Origin: Vulcanimicrobiota bacterium
GTDB lineage: Bacteria > Vulcanimicrobiota > Vulcanimicrobiia > Vulcanimicrobiales > Vulcanimicrobiaceae
Reading direction: 5' to 3'
DNA: 19,758 bases
NCBI GenBank assembly: GCA_013043945.1
Contig: JABEUW010000042.1
Coordinates: 1-19,758 of the forward strand
Made by a program: the position numbers and the translations under genes. Below are positions 1 to 7,753 of the stretch, one piece after another (the stretch's first letter is position 1; the number at the start of each line of letters is the position of its first letter). Below the pieces are notes generated by a model that saw only the letters and a list, made by a program, of their open reading frames with translations, did no database searches and was not told the origin of the DNA.

Positions 1-418
1 ATCCCATTCCTTCGCTACTCTTTGCTTTCACGCTCACGGCACTCACATCGACGCCGCATCGAGCGGCAAGGTTGCAACGCATCGTCTCAGTGAACGCCGC
101 GAGACGCGGACGCTCTACGACGATGGTCGCATCGAGGTTGCCGACCAGATAGCCCCGAGCACGAACGAGGGCAACGCATGCCGCCAAGAGCTCGAGGGAG
201 TCGGCGTCCTTCCAACGCTCCTCGCTATCGGGGAAATGCTGCCCCAGGTCGCCGAGCGCGAGCGATCCCAGCAATGCATCGGCGACGGCATGTGCGAGCG
301 CGTCGGCATCGGAGTGCCCGAGCGCTCCCCGCTCGCTGGGAATCTCGACGCCGCCCAAAACCAGGCGGCGACCGACGACGAGCCGATGGGCGTCGAAGCC
401 GTGCCCCACCCGCATCAT
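1..418 (-). CDS. ispF: 2-C-methyl-D-erythritol 2,4-cyclodiphosphate synthase IspF (partial, 3' end beyond window)
   Basis: Cyclises CDP-ME 2-phosphate to MEcPP with release of CMP, in the MEP isoprenoid pathway (cytoplasm). Counting from the second ATG, the protein opens MRVGHGFDAH, whose D8 and H10 are the family's metal ligands. It continues with HSDADALAH (H34-S35-D36 active-site patch, H42 third metal ligand), GDLGQHFPDS (55-64), a LDATIVVERP strand and VSVKAKSSEGMG, the family's VKATTTE-type motif. About 138 residues are present and the family is usually near 157, so only the last 20 or so are lost at the window edge. Two in-frame ATGs stand side by side (418 and 415). The first overlaps the ispD stop as ATGA, so coupling to ispD is likely. 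The reading frame is open to the edge. The D-then-F order is common, and in some bacteria the two are fused; here they are separate. Confidence 0.95.
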   Translation of the reverse strand, partial: MMRVGHGFDAHRLVVGRRLVLGGVEIPSERGALGHSDADALAHAVADALLGSLALGDLGQHFPDSEERWKDADSLELLAACVALVRARGYLVGNLDATIVVERPRLAAFTETMRCNLAARCGVDVSAVSVKAKSSEGMG

Positions 419-1119
419 CGCGCGCCTCCGATGCGCAGCGCGCGCGCACGAAAAATCGCCGCGGCGAGTTCACGATCGCTCTGCTGCGTTACCTTCAGAT
501 TCTCCGCGGTCGATGGAACGATCGTACAGCGCACGCCGATCGCCTCCAAGAGTCCGATATCGTCGGTCGCCGAGATTCCCTCAACGACGGCGCGTTCGTG
601 CGCGGCGAGCAGGTCGGCGTAGGTTGCAAATTGCGGTGTCTGCGCTCCCCAGAGGTTCTCTCGCGCTACCGTCGCACGAACGAGCAGCGAACCTGCCTCC
701 GTTTCCTTGAGCGTATCGACGACGCGCGAAGCCAGAAGCGCCGCCCGTCCCGGCGCGACCTCGCGCATTCCCGCCTCAATCTCCTCAACGCGCACGCACG
801 GGCGCGCGCCATCGTGGATTGCGAGCGCATCGCAGCGGCCGGCGAGCGCGCGCAGACCGTTGCGTACGCTCTCCTGACGCGTCGAACCGCCCCCGACGAT
901 CGGTTGCAGCCGTTCGCCGAGAATCGGTCGGGCGACGCGTTCGACATCCTCGAAGGCTTCGCGTGCCGTTACCACGGCCACGATGGAAAACGCTGCGACC
1001 GACGCAAGCGCTTCGAGCGACCACGCGAGCATCGGTCGACCGGCGATCTCGACGAGTTGTTTGAAGCCGCCGAAACGGCGCCCCTCACCCGCTGCAACCA
1101 CGAGGCCCGCCCAGCGCAT
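415..1119 (-). CDS. ispD: 2-C-methyl-D-erythritol 4-phosphate cytidylyltransferase IspD
   Basis: Transfers CMP from CTP to MEP, the third step of the MEP pathway. The 234-residue length matches the family. Motifs in order: nucleotide-binding AAGEGRRFGGFKQ (9-21), GGGSTRQESVRNGL (76-89), IHDGARP (101-107), VVDTLKET (133-140), QTPQ (160-163), TDD (185-187) and the substrate loop STAENLKVTQ (203-212). The ATG at 1119 overlaps the upstream stop as TGATG; a GTG one codon earlier (1122) is also possible. A GAGGAG-rich stretch lies just upstream. The gene lies between the PIN/TRAM gene and ispF, the same neighbour relation as yacL-ispD-ispF in Firmicutes, and should be co-translated with both. Confidence 0.96.
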   Translation of the reverse strand: MRWAGLVVAAGEGRRFGGFKQLVEIAGRPMLAWSLEALASVAAFSIVAVVTAREAFEDVERVARPILGERLQPIVGGGSTRQESVRNGLRALAGRCDALAIHDGARPCVRVEEIEAGMREVAPGRAALLASRVVDTLKETEAGSLLVRATVARENLWGAQTPQFATYADLLAAHERAVVEGISATDDIGLLEAIGVRCTIVPSTAENLKVTQQSDRELAAAIFRARALRIGGAR

Positions 1120-2207
1120 CACTCCTCGCTCTCCTCGCCCTTCGGGCGCGCAAAGATCATGCGCCCTGAGACCGTTTGCAACACGCTCGTCACGATCACG
1201 TCGAGCCGATCGCCGAGGTAACGGCGCGCTCGTTCGACGACGACCATCGTGCCGTCATCGAGATAGGCGACCCCCTGATGGGGCTCCTTTCCCTCGCGCA
1301 CCACGTGCACGCGCATCTCCTCACCCGGTAGGACGACGGGTTTGAGCGCCGCCGTCAACTCGTGGAGGTTGAGCGTCATCACGCTCTCCACCCGCGCAAC
1401 GCGCTGGAGATTATAATCGTTGGTGACGATTTTTGCGCCGAATTCGCGTGCGTAGCGGACCAGCTTTGCATCGACGTTCCCCGGTGCGAGTTCGGGATAA
1501 TCGCGATCGACGACTTCGAGCCCCGCAACCTCCTGCAAGCGGCCGAGAACGTCGAGGCCGCGTCGTCCGCGCGCGCGCTTGAGCGCATCTGCCGAATCGG
1601 CGATCTGTTGGAGTTCGCGCAGCACGAAGCGCGGAAGCACGAACGGCCCCTCGAGAAATCCGCTTTTGATCGCCTCGACGACTCTCCCATCCACGATCAC
1701 CGATGTATCGAGGACCTTCGGCGAGAGCCCGGAGACGAGCGAGGGCGGCAAGGGAACGATGCGCAGTTTTGCTCCGATTCGCGCTCCGAGATAGGCGATA
1801 AACATCGCAACGACCAGGTAGAGCAGGATCGCGATCAGGCTTCCCGTTTTCCCCGCGACTCCAACGAACTCAAAAAAAATGCTCTTCGTGAGATAGGCGA
1901 TTACCAAACCAACGATCAGCCCGGCGGCTCCGCCGACGAGTTCGGAGGGTGCGAGGCGTTCCACTGAGCGCTCGACGGCGCGCGCTTCTTCCTCAAAAAG
2001 CGACTGCGCGATCGGCGCGAGAAATATCCCCAAAAGAGCGCCGACGACCGAGGCCGCGATATCCAAAAGGATCTGCACTCCCGAACCCGCCGTATGGAAC
2101 GTCAGAATGCGGAGATAGGCCTCCTGCCCCACGAGAAAGCCAGCGACGGCGAAGAGCATCGCAAAGATCGCACGTAGGAGCGTCGAGGAGAGAGTCGTCG
2201 TTTTCAC
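1119..2207 (-). CDS. PIN/TRAM domain membrane protein, YacL family
   Basis: A membrane-anchored PIN-fold protein with a TRAM RNA-binding domain. Its cellular role is poorly known; the PIN domain suggests ribonuclease activity. From the GTG at 2207 it has 362 residues, close to B. subtilis YacL. Four hydrophobic segments lie at roughly 10-28, 46-66, 90-107 and 122-144. The PIN domain follows (about 163-285) with acidic residues D167 (KVLDTSVI), D173 (VDGR), E198, D246 and D264 (VTNDYNL). A TRAM domain covers about 290-352 (LPGEEMRVHVVREGKEPHQG onward), and the tail is charged. I chose GTG 2207 because it makes a GTGA overlap with the hemW stop. A TTG at 2231 would add eight residues that do not look conserved. 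Confidence 0.9.
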   Translation of the reverse strand: MKTTTLSSTLLRAIFAMLFAVAGFLVGQEAYLRILTFHTAGSGVQILLDIAASVVGALLGIFLAPIAQSLFEEEARAVERSVERLAPSELVGGAAGLIVGLVIAYLTKSIFFEFVGVAGKTGSLIAILLYLVVAMFIAYLGARIGAKLRIVPLPPSLVSGLSPKVLDTSVIVDGRVVEAIKSGFLEGPFVLPRFVLRELQQIADSADALKRARGRRGLDVLGRLQEVAGLEVVDRDYPELAPGNVDAKLVRYAREFGAKIVTNDYNLQRVARVESVMTLNLHELTAALKPVVLPGEEMRVHVVREGKEPHQGVAYLDDGTMVVVERARRYLGDRLDVIVTSVLQTVSGRMIFARPKGEESEE

Positions 2208-3346
2208 TCGATCGTCACAAAGGCCCCACAAACGGTATTAGCGAGCAATCGTCCACGCCGCGTTAAACGGAGATGCTCGTCGCTGCGTTCCAACACTCCG
2301 GCCTCGATAAAACCTGCGATGGTGGACGCGTACGTAGCGAGCGGATCGATGCCATACCGTTGATTAAAGGCCGAGGCATCGACCCCTTGTGCGGTACGCA
2401 GCGCGAGCATCATCGCCTCGCCGAGCCGCGCCAGGCCCAGCAGCCGTTCGCGTTCGCGAGGCGCCGGCTCGCCCCGTTCGATTGCGTCCATATACTCCGC
2501 AAGGCTCCGCGTCGCAGTGCTGCGCTCGCCGTCGAGATAGGAAGCCGCTCCAACGCCGAGGCCCAGGTAACTTCCATTCCTCCAATAGTTCGCGTTATGC
2601 CGACTCATGTGTCCCGGACGCGCAAAATTGCTGATCTCGTACTGCGCAAACCCCGCCTCACTCAAGCGATCCATCGCGATTTCGTAGAGCCGCGCTTCGA
2701 GTTCCTCGTCGGCGAATCGCTCCGGGGCGCGCGAATAGAGCCGCTCGAAGGGCGTTCCCGCTTCGATGGTAAGGCCATAGGTCGAGCAATGATCGACGCC
2801 GAGCGCGATAGCGGCATCGAGCGACTCGATCCAACTCGCCTCGCTCTGTCCCGGAAGGGCGAAGATCAGATCGACGGAGAGCGATCGTATGCCGGCGGCG
2901 CGTGCATCGCGAACGCAGCGCTCGACATCGGCGTTGCTATGACGCCGTCCGAGCGCGCGCGACTCCGATTCGCGAAACGATTGCACGCCGATCGATAGGC
3001 GATTGATGCCGGCACGGGCGTAGGCATCCATGTCACCGGGACGGACCGCATCGGGATTGACTTCGATCGTTATCTCGCGTGCCGAATCGACCGCCGGAAA
3101 ACGCTCCCGGAGACGGGCGAGGAGATCGACGATCGACGCCGCGTCGTAGGCGTTCGGAGTTCCGCCGCCGAGAAAAATATTCTCCGCAGGACGTCGATCG
3201 GCAGCGGCAATCTCCCGGTGAAGGGCCGTCAAATACCGGAGGGCATCACTGCGTCGAAGCGGCCATTTCGCAAAATCGCAATAGGGACAGATATACGGGC
3301 AGAACGGCAAATGGACGTAGACGCCGCCGAGCGCCTCCTCAATCAA
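2204..3346 (-). CDS. hemW: HemW, radical-SAM-type heme chaperone
   Basis: HemW-type relatives of coproporphyrinogen III dehydrogenase HemN bind heme and hand it to respiratory proteins rather than oxidising coproporphyrinogen. With a TTG start at 3346 it has 380 residues, normal for HemW. The radical-SAM cysteines are C16, C20 and C23 in FCPYICPYCDF; the residue after the last cysteine pair is D-F as in HemW, not the extra Cys of HemN. Further motifs are FLGGGTPN (58-65), IEVNPD (94-99), the SAM-binding region around SIGVQSF, and HNANYW (260-265), typical of the family, then a C-terminal winged-helix part ending LTRRGRLLANTVCGAF. The start is uncertain: no ATG is available before the conserved GVYVHLPF, TTG 3346 overlaps the end of the upstream gene by eight bases, and GTG 3367 is the alternative. 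Confidence 0.93.
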   Translation of the reverse strand: MIEEALGGVYVHLPFCPYICPYCDFAKWPLRRSDALRYLTALHREIAAADRRPAENIFLGGGTPNAYDAASIVDLLARLRERFPAVDSAREITIEVNPDAVRPGDMDAYARAGINRLSIGVQSFRESESRALGRRHSNADVERCVRDARAAGIRSLSVDLIFALPGQSEASWIESLDAAIALGVDHCSTYGLTIEAGTPFERLYSRAPERFADEELEARLYEIAMDRLSEAGFAQYEISNFARPGHMSRHNANYWRNGSYLGLGVGAASYLDGERSTATRSLAEYMDAIERGEPAPRERERLLGLARLGEAMMLALRTAQGVDASAFNQRYGIDPLATYASTIAGFIEAGVLERSDEHLRLTRRGRLLANTVCGAFVTIE

Positions 3347-4187
3347 TCGGCATCGAAAACACGGCACACGCGCGCGGACCCGAGTTGGTAGCGACCACCG
3401 GGCCGCAGGCATAGACGGAGAGCGACTCGCAGCCGCCAATGAGTTTTTCCCGAATCTCCTTCTCGAATTCGGTGGCCAGCTCCGGCGCGTCGACGGTTCC
3501 AACCATAAAACGAATCTTCGAGGTATTTGCGAGGCTACGCAAGGCAATACTAAGTAATTGCCGCCGCGACTTCTCGAAATCGTTCGTTTGCGTCGCCGAC
3601 TCCGCCACGCCGTGATTGAGTTGGAGAATCGGACTCAAGCGCATCATCTGCGCGAGCGAGACGACGGCCTTATTCAAGCGACCGCTTCGGCCGAGAAAGG
3701 TAACGTCGGGGAGCACCATGTTGCCGCGCTGCGTTGCGAGTTTCGAACGCAGGCGCGCCGCGATTTCCTGTAAAGGGACCCCGGCCTTCGCGAGTTCCGC
3801 CGCGAGCATCGCGTGAAGTGCCAAGCCGCCGGAGAAGGTCTCCGTATCGACGACTTCTACCTTGCCGGGAAAGCGGCCCGCGGCCTCACTCGCCGACGCA
3901 TAGGTTTTAGAGAGTTTCGAACCGATCGTCGGGCAGATCACCTCTCGTCCTGCATCGATCTCTTTTTGAAATATAGCGGCGAACTCATCGATCGAGGGCT
4001 CTTCGGTGATCGGATTCTCTTTCGAACTCATCAGTCGGCGATGGAACTCCGCCATCGTGATATCGATCCCATCCCGAAAACGCTCGCTCCCCCAGATGAC
4101 GTAGAGCGGGACCTGCACGATGCCATATTTGGCTGCCATCTCGCGCGACATATCGCAGGTGCTATCGGTAACCACCGTGACGGACAT
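3339..4187 (-). CDS. DegV/FakB-family fatty acid-binding protein, divergent paralogue
   Basis: DegV-fold proteins (FakB) bind a fatty acid and present its carboxylate to the kinase FakA. The 282 residues include VTDSTCD (6-12), the segment T61-E-E-P-S65 where typical members read TSQPS, GSKLSKT (89-95; S93 kept), GGLALHA (120-126), the GRI-type motif FLGRSGRL (164-171) and the C-terminal GPVVATNSGP (262-271). In this last motif the usual His (GT-H-xGPG) is Asn268. T61 and S93, two of the three carboxylate-contacting positions in characterised FakB proteins, are retained; the third is not. It lies 12 bases after the other FakB, with a strong AGGGGGA ribosome site. Likely a paralogue with different ligand preference or a regulatory role; the function is inferred from the family. 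Confidence 0.88.
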   Translation of the reverse strand: MSVTVVTDSTCDMSREMAAKYGIVQVPLYVIWGSERFRDGIDITMAEFHRRLMSSKENPITEEPSIDEFAAIFQKEIDAGREVICPTIGSKLSKTYASASEAAGRFPGKVEVVDTETFSGGLALHAMLAAELAKAGVPLQEIAARLRSKLATQRGNMVLPDVTFLGRSGRLNKAVVSLAQMMRLSPILQLNHGVAESATQTNDFEKSRRQLLSIALRSLANTSKIRFMVGTVDAPELATEFEKEIREKLIGGCESLSVYACGPVVATNSGPRACAVFSMPID

Positions 4188-4192
4188 GAATC

Positions 4193-4199
4193 TCCCCCT
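4193..4199 (-). promoter_or_regulatory. Shine-Dalgarno site of the second fakB-like gene
   Basis: AGGGGGA, five bases before the ATG at 4187 and directly after the TAA of the preceding fakB gene. It is one of the strongest ribosome sites in this run, suggesting independent loading rather than only translational coupling. Confidence 0.6.
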
Positions 4200-5084
4200 T
4201 TATTGTTGCGCGCTATCCGCTGGAAACCGATCGTCGAAGGCATCGGTGGCAACCACGCCGATCGCTCCCGCTCCGGCATGGACGGCGATGACCGGCCCCG
4301 CTTCGACGATGTCGACTGAAATAGTTCGACCCGCACAGCGTTCGATAATACGCTCGCGCATCTGCGCCGCAAGTTCGGGCGCCTGCGTATGGATGACGCG
4401 AAAGCGAGCCGGGGCGCGACCGTTCTCCTCGCTGCAGATGAGATCGGCCATCGTCTCTTGGGCACGCTTGAAGGTGCGTACTTGAGAGCGCGAGACGACC
4501 GCCCCCGCATCGAGCGTTAAGATCGGCACGATCTTCATCAGGCCGCCGAGCACCGCTGCCGCGCGTCCGATGCGACCGGTGCGACGCACGTGCGAGAGAT
4601 CCGGGAACGACGCATAGAGCGGCGTTCGCTCCCTCATTGCGGTGAGGTAGGCGAGGATATCGTCCATCGCCGCACCACTCGCCGCCATCCGTGCCGCATC
4701 TTCGACGAAAAATTGCAACCCACCGGCGGCATTCATCGAATCGAAAAGCTCGATGCGCACTCCCTCGATACGTTCGGCGGCCGCTCGCGCGGCATTGATC
4801 GTTCCCGAGAGAACCGATGAGATCGAGATGCAGAGAATATCGTTGCCGCGAGCGGCCGCCGAAGCAAAGGCCTCTTTAAACATCGCCACGCTCGGCTGAG
4901 AGGTCGTCGGCAAGATCGGGTCGTGGCCGAGACGTTCGAAAAACTGCGGTCGCGAGATATCGATGTAATCGCGGAGCGATTCGTTGCCGAAGACGACGAA
5001 GAGTGGAACGACCGTTACCCCGATTTCGACGGCGCGCGCGGGATCGATATCGGCGGTACTATCGGTGACGATATGAATCGGCAT
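4200..5084 (-). CDS. fakB: FakB, fatty acid-binding subunit of fatty acid kinase (DegV family)
   Basis: Binds a free fatty acid so that FakA can phosphorylate it to acyl-phosphate. The 294 residues carry the full DegV signature: VTDSTAD (6-12), PTTSQPS (59-65, T61), SISSVLSGT (87-95, S93), GGLQFFVEDA, RRTGRIGRAAAVLGGLMKI (the LxxxxxGRI helix region, about 167-185), and GPVIAVHAGAGAIG (263-276) with H269. All three residue positions that hold the fatty acid carboxylate in studied FakB proteins (Thr, Ser, His) are present, so it looks fully functional. The start is the ATG at 5084, which overlaps the plsX stop as TAATG; the frame stays open upstream but there is only antisense-like sequence inside plsX. 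Its place between plsX and a second fakB-like gene supports the assignment. Confidence 0.92.
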   Translation of the reverse strand: MPIHIVTDSTADIDPARAVEIGVTVVPLFVVFGNESLRDYIDISRPQFFERLGHDPILPTTSQPSVAMFKEAFASAAARGNDILCISISSVLSGTINAARAAAERIEGVRIELFDSMNAAGGLQFFVEDAARMAASGAAMDDILAYLTAMRERTPLYASFPDLSHVRRTGRIGRAAAVLGGLMKIVPILTLDAGAVVSRSQVRTFKRAQETMADLICSEENGRAPARFRVIHTQAPELAAQMRERIIERCAGRTISVDIVEAGPVIAVHAGAGAIGVVATDAFDDRFPADSAQQ

Positions 5085-6094
5085 TAGAGTTTCGCCCCCA
5101 TTTCTCCAGCAACGAGCTGCCCGATCTTCCCGACGACGTCGGCACGCGCTTCTTCGATCGCCGCGCGAATTGCATGCTTGATGCCGTTTCGACCGATACG
5201 GCCATGCGAAACGATGCAGTTCCCTCGAAGGCCGAGGAGCGGAGCACCACCGTAGGTTTCGTAATCGTACCGTTTGCGCAATCCGCGCAGACGAGGCAAA
5301 AGCATCGCCGCACCGAGTTTTGCGAGGATTCCGCCGCCGAGTACTTCTTTTTTCACAATCGAGCCGAGATCGCCGATCATTCCTTCGCACGTCTTCAAGA
5401 CGACATTCCCGACGAATCCATCGGCAACGATGACGTCGGCGACGTTGTGAAACATGTCTTTCCCTTCGATATTGCCGATAAAATGCACGGGTGCACGATC
5501 GAGCAGCGCGGCAGCCTCGAGCACCGCTGCGTTCCCTTTTGTCCGCTCTTCACCGACGGAGAGAATGCCGACGCGCGGACGCTCGATGCCCAAAGCAGCG
5601 CGCGCGTACGCGCTGCCCATGATCCCGAACTGCACGAGCCATTCCGGGCGACAGTCGACGTTCGCTCCGGAATCGAGCAAGACCGATGGGCCGTTGAGGC
5701 CGGGCCAAACCGTCGCGATCGCCGGGCGGGCGATCCCCTCGATCGTTCGGAGCTTTACCAACGAAATTGCAAGGAACGCACCGCTGTTGCCCGCAGAAAC
5801 GACGCCATCGGCCTCGCCGGATTTGACGAGTTCGACCGCCCGCCCGAGCGAGGTGCGCTCGGCCCCGCGAAGGGCATGCGAGGCATGTTGATCCATCGGC
5901 ACCGCCTCGGGAGCGTGCACGACGGCAACGTGCTCGCTCGCCGCTCCCTGCAGCAGCGGACGAATACGCGCTTCATCGCCGACGAGTACCACGTGCGCCC
6001 CAAACGCCTCGACGGCGAGCAAAGCGCCGGCGACGATCTCTTCAGGCGCGTGGTCTCCCCCCATGGCATCGACGGCTATACGCGGCTCAGTCAT
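5084..6094 (-). CDS. plsX: Phosphate acyltransferase PlsX
   Basis: Soluble, membrane-associated enzyme that interconverts acyl-ACP and acyl-phosphate. Acyl-phosphate then feeds PlsY to acylate glycerol-3-phosphate, the first step of phospholipid synthesis in most bacteria. The 336-residue length is normal. Signatures: IAVDAMGGDHAPEEIV at the N terminus, AGNSGAFLA (about 101-109), DSGANVDCRPEWLVQFG, GNAAVLEA, GFVGNVVLKTCEGM and the glycine-rich LLGLRGNCIVSHG near the C terminus. The ATG at 6094 lies eight bases inside the end of fakA. Linkage to fakA and fakB is functionally coherent, since acyl-phosphate is their shared intermediate and PlsX can route exogenous fatty acids to ACP. Confidence 0.97.
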   Translation of the reverse strand: MTEPRIAVDAMGGDHAPEEIVAGALLAVEAFGAHVVLVGDEARIRPLLQGAASEHVAVVHAPEAVPMDQHASHALRGAERTSLGRAVELVKSGEADGVVSAGNSGAFLAISLVKLRTIEGIARPAIATVWPGLNGPSVLLDSGANVDCRPEWLVQFGIMGSAYARAALGIERPRVGILSVGEERTKGNAAVLEAAALLDRAPVHFIGNIEGKDMFHNVADVIVADGFVGNVVLKTCEGMIGDLGSIVKKEVLGGGILAKLGAAMLLPRLRGLRKRYDYETYGGAPLLGLRGNCIVSHGRIGRNGIKHAIRAAIEEARADVVGKIGQLVAGEMGAKL

Positions 6095-7679
6095 CGAGCG
6101 CGATCCAATACTCTGCGTTGTTCATCCCGCCGTAATAATACTCCACATCAAGATTCGGGAAGGCTTCGCGCATCGCATCGGCCAGCACCTTTGCATCGCG
6201 CTCTCGTTGTACTCCGCCATAGTAAAGAGTCAGCAACGCCCCGCGCTCCCCACCCATCGCCTTCACTGCGTCGTGCAGGGTCTCCGCAACGCTCTCCGCG
6301 ACGAGCAACTCACCGTTCAACTGGGCAACGGGTCTCCCACGCGCGATGCGTATGCCACCGTGCACGGCGTCCTTTCCGGCAAAAAACAGTTGTGCCGCGC
6401 CGACGCGCGCGGCCTCAGCGAGGATCTTTTCGACCGGAGGGGTCGCGGCGTCGCCGAGCGAGCGCAGAGCAAAGAGCCCAGCAATACCTGCGACGATGTT
6501 GGTGGTAGGGACGACCGTAACGTGCTTCTCGCTTCGATTCGCAGCCTCGCGTGCTGCCATTTCGACGTTTTTATCGTTGACGAAGAGCACGACGTCATCC
6601 GATAGCGCCTTCGTAATCGCCAAGAGAAGGTCGCGAACGCTCGGGTTGACCGCCGCGGGAACGGTAACCTCGGCTCCCAATTCGCGAGCGATGACTTCGA
6701 AACCGTCGCCGGGAGCGACGACGACGATCGAGCGTGCGTGCGGGATGCTATCGACGACCAGGACGTGATGCTGCCGCTCCATATCGTCGACCTTTAGATG
6801 CGTCACCGTGCCGAATCGTTCGACGCTCTCGGTGACGCGCTGCGGAACGTCGGTATGAATGTGCACTTTGATCTTGGGCACCTCGCCGATCACCAACAGC
6901 GACTCCCCGAGTCTCTCTAACGTCGCGCGCACCTCGTGAACGCCGACGTTCGCTTCTTCGAGGATGAACTCGGTGCAGAATTTGTTCTCCCCGACCTGCT
7001 GCGTTTTCGCAAAGGCACTCTTTTTTGCCGGCCGACGTGGGAATGCGGTCGCCCGCACCTTCACGTCGGGGCGAAAACTCGATATTCCCTCGAGAAAATA
7101 GAGAAAACCGGCCCCACCGGCATCGACGACCCCGGCCTCCTTCAGAGCGGTGAGTTGATCGGGGGTGCGATCGAGCGCCTCATTTGCGGCACGAACCACG
7201 CCGGTAAGGAGTCGATAGAAATCCCGTTCGTGTAGAGCGAGCCGGTATGCGGCCTCGGCGGCGGCGTCGGCGACCGAGAGAATCGTCCCTTCAACCGGCC
7301 GTAGCAACGCCTGACGCGCCGCCGCGACGCTCTCGCGTAGCGCCGTCGCGAAGACGAAGGTATCGATCTCCCGCCGGTGGCGGACGTGGTGGGCGAACCC
7401 GCGCAGCATCTGCGAGACGATCACGCCGGAGTTTCCACGGGCACCCATCAGGCTGCCCTCCGCCGCGGCGGCAGCGACCTCGGAGAGGGGTGCGCTCGCG
7501 CATTTCGCGGCGGCGATACTCGCGGAGCGAACCGTTAGGAACATATTGGTTCCGGTGTCGCCGTCGGGGACGGGGAAGACGTTCAAATCGTTGAGTACGC
7601 CCCGGTATTTTCTTAAGAAATAGCTGCCCGCGGCGATAAACTTCGCAAAGGCGCGCCCATCGAGCGCGGTCACATCCAT
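6087..7679 (-). CDS. fakA: FakA, ATP-binding subunit of fatty acid kinase (DhaL/YloV family)
   Basis: Phosphorylates fatty acid bound to FakB, giving acyl-phosphate for PlsX/PlsY. The 530 residues are close to the usual length of about 550. The N-terminal DhaL-type ATP domain (about 8-200) holds NVFPVPDGDTGTN (33-45; Mg-binding Asp39 and Asp41) and GARGNSGVIVSQ (79-90), plus DAGGAGFLYFLEG (186-198). The middle domain has the Cys-His zinc set seen in S. aureus FakA: C235 in KFCTEFILEE, and H273 and H275 in KVHIHTD. The C-terminal third is the DegV-like domain ending in EYYYGGMNNAEYWIALDD. The start is ATG 7679 with AAAGGAG seven bases upstream (7687-7693). It is the first gene of the fak-plsX run and, with its own strong ribosome site after a 74-base gap, may have its own promoter. 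Confidence 0.96.
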   Translation of the reverse strand: MDVTALDGRAFAKFIAAGSYFLRKYRGVLNDLNVFPVPDGDTGTNMFLTVRSASIAAAKCASAPLSEVAAAAAEGSLMGARGNSGVIVSQMLRGFAHHVRHRREIDTFVFATALRESVAAARQALLRPVEGTILSVADAAAEAAYRLALHERDFYRLLTGVVRAANEALDRTPDQLTALKEAGVVDAGGAGFLYFLEGISSFRPDVKVRATAFPRRPAKKSAFAKTQQVGENKFCTEFILEEANVGVHEVRATLERLGESLLVIGEVPKIKVHIHTDVPQRVTESVERFGTVTHLKVDDMERQHHVLVVDSIPHARSIVVVAPGDGFEVIARELGAEVTVPAAVNPSVRDLLLAITKALSDDVVLFVNDKNVEMAAREAANRSEKHVTVVPTTNIVAGIAGLFALRSLGDAATPPVEKILAEAARVGAAQLFFAGKDAVHGGIRIARGRPVAQLNGELLVAESVAETLHDAVKAMGGERGALLTLYYGGVQRERDAKVLADAMREAFPNLDVEYYYGGMNNAEYWIALDD

Positions 7680-7716
7680 GGCCGCGCTCCTTTGGGCTCT
7701 CCCGGTCGAATCCTGT

Positions 7717-7733
7717 CCCCGCTCTCGTCGGGG
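7717..7733 (-). terminator. Small GC hairpin between the cupredoxin gene and fakA
   Basis: CCCCG, a seven-base loop, then CGGGG: a 5-bp perfect stem in the 74-base gap after the lipoprotein gene's TAA. There is no T-run on either strand, so intrinsic termination is doubtful; it may instead be an attenuating or mRNA-stability hairpin. The gap otherwise holds only the fakA ribosome site. Confidence 0.3.
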
Positions 7734-7753
7734 CTCGCTATGCTCGGTGAGGA

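Noticed and set aside
178..1221. 347-residue open frame on the plus strand
   Set aside because: Antisense to ispF and ispD; low-complexity Arg-rich translation and no ribosome site.
5174..6508. 444-residue open frame on the plus strand
   Set aside because: It lies antisense to plsX and fakA, both unmistakable. Its translation is rich in Arg/Ser/His with no domain, as expected of a mirror frame in GC-rich DNA.
7701..7733. tRNA 3'-end-like sequence on the plus strand (GGTCGAATCC then TGTCCCCGCT)
   Set aside because: It resembles a T-loop and acceptor end, but the T-stem does not pair, there is no CCA, and no D-arm, anticodon arm or 5' acceptor half lies upstream, where fakA begins. At most a relic or coincidence.
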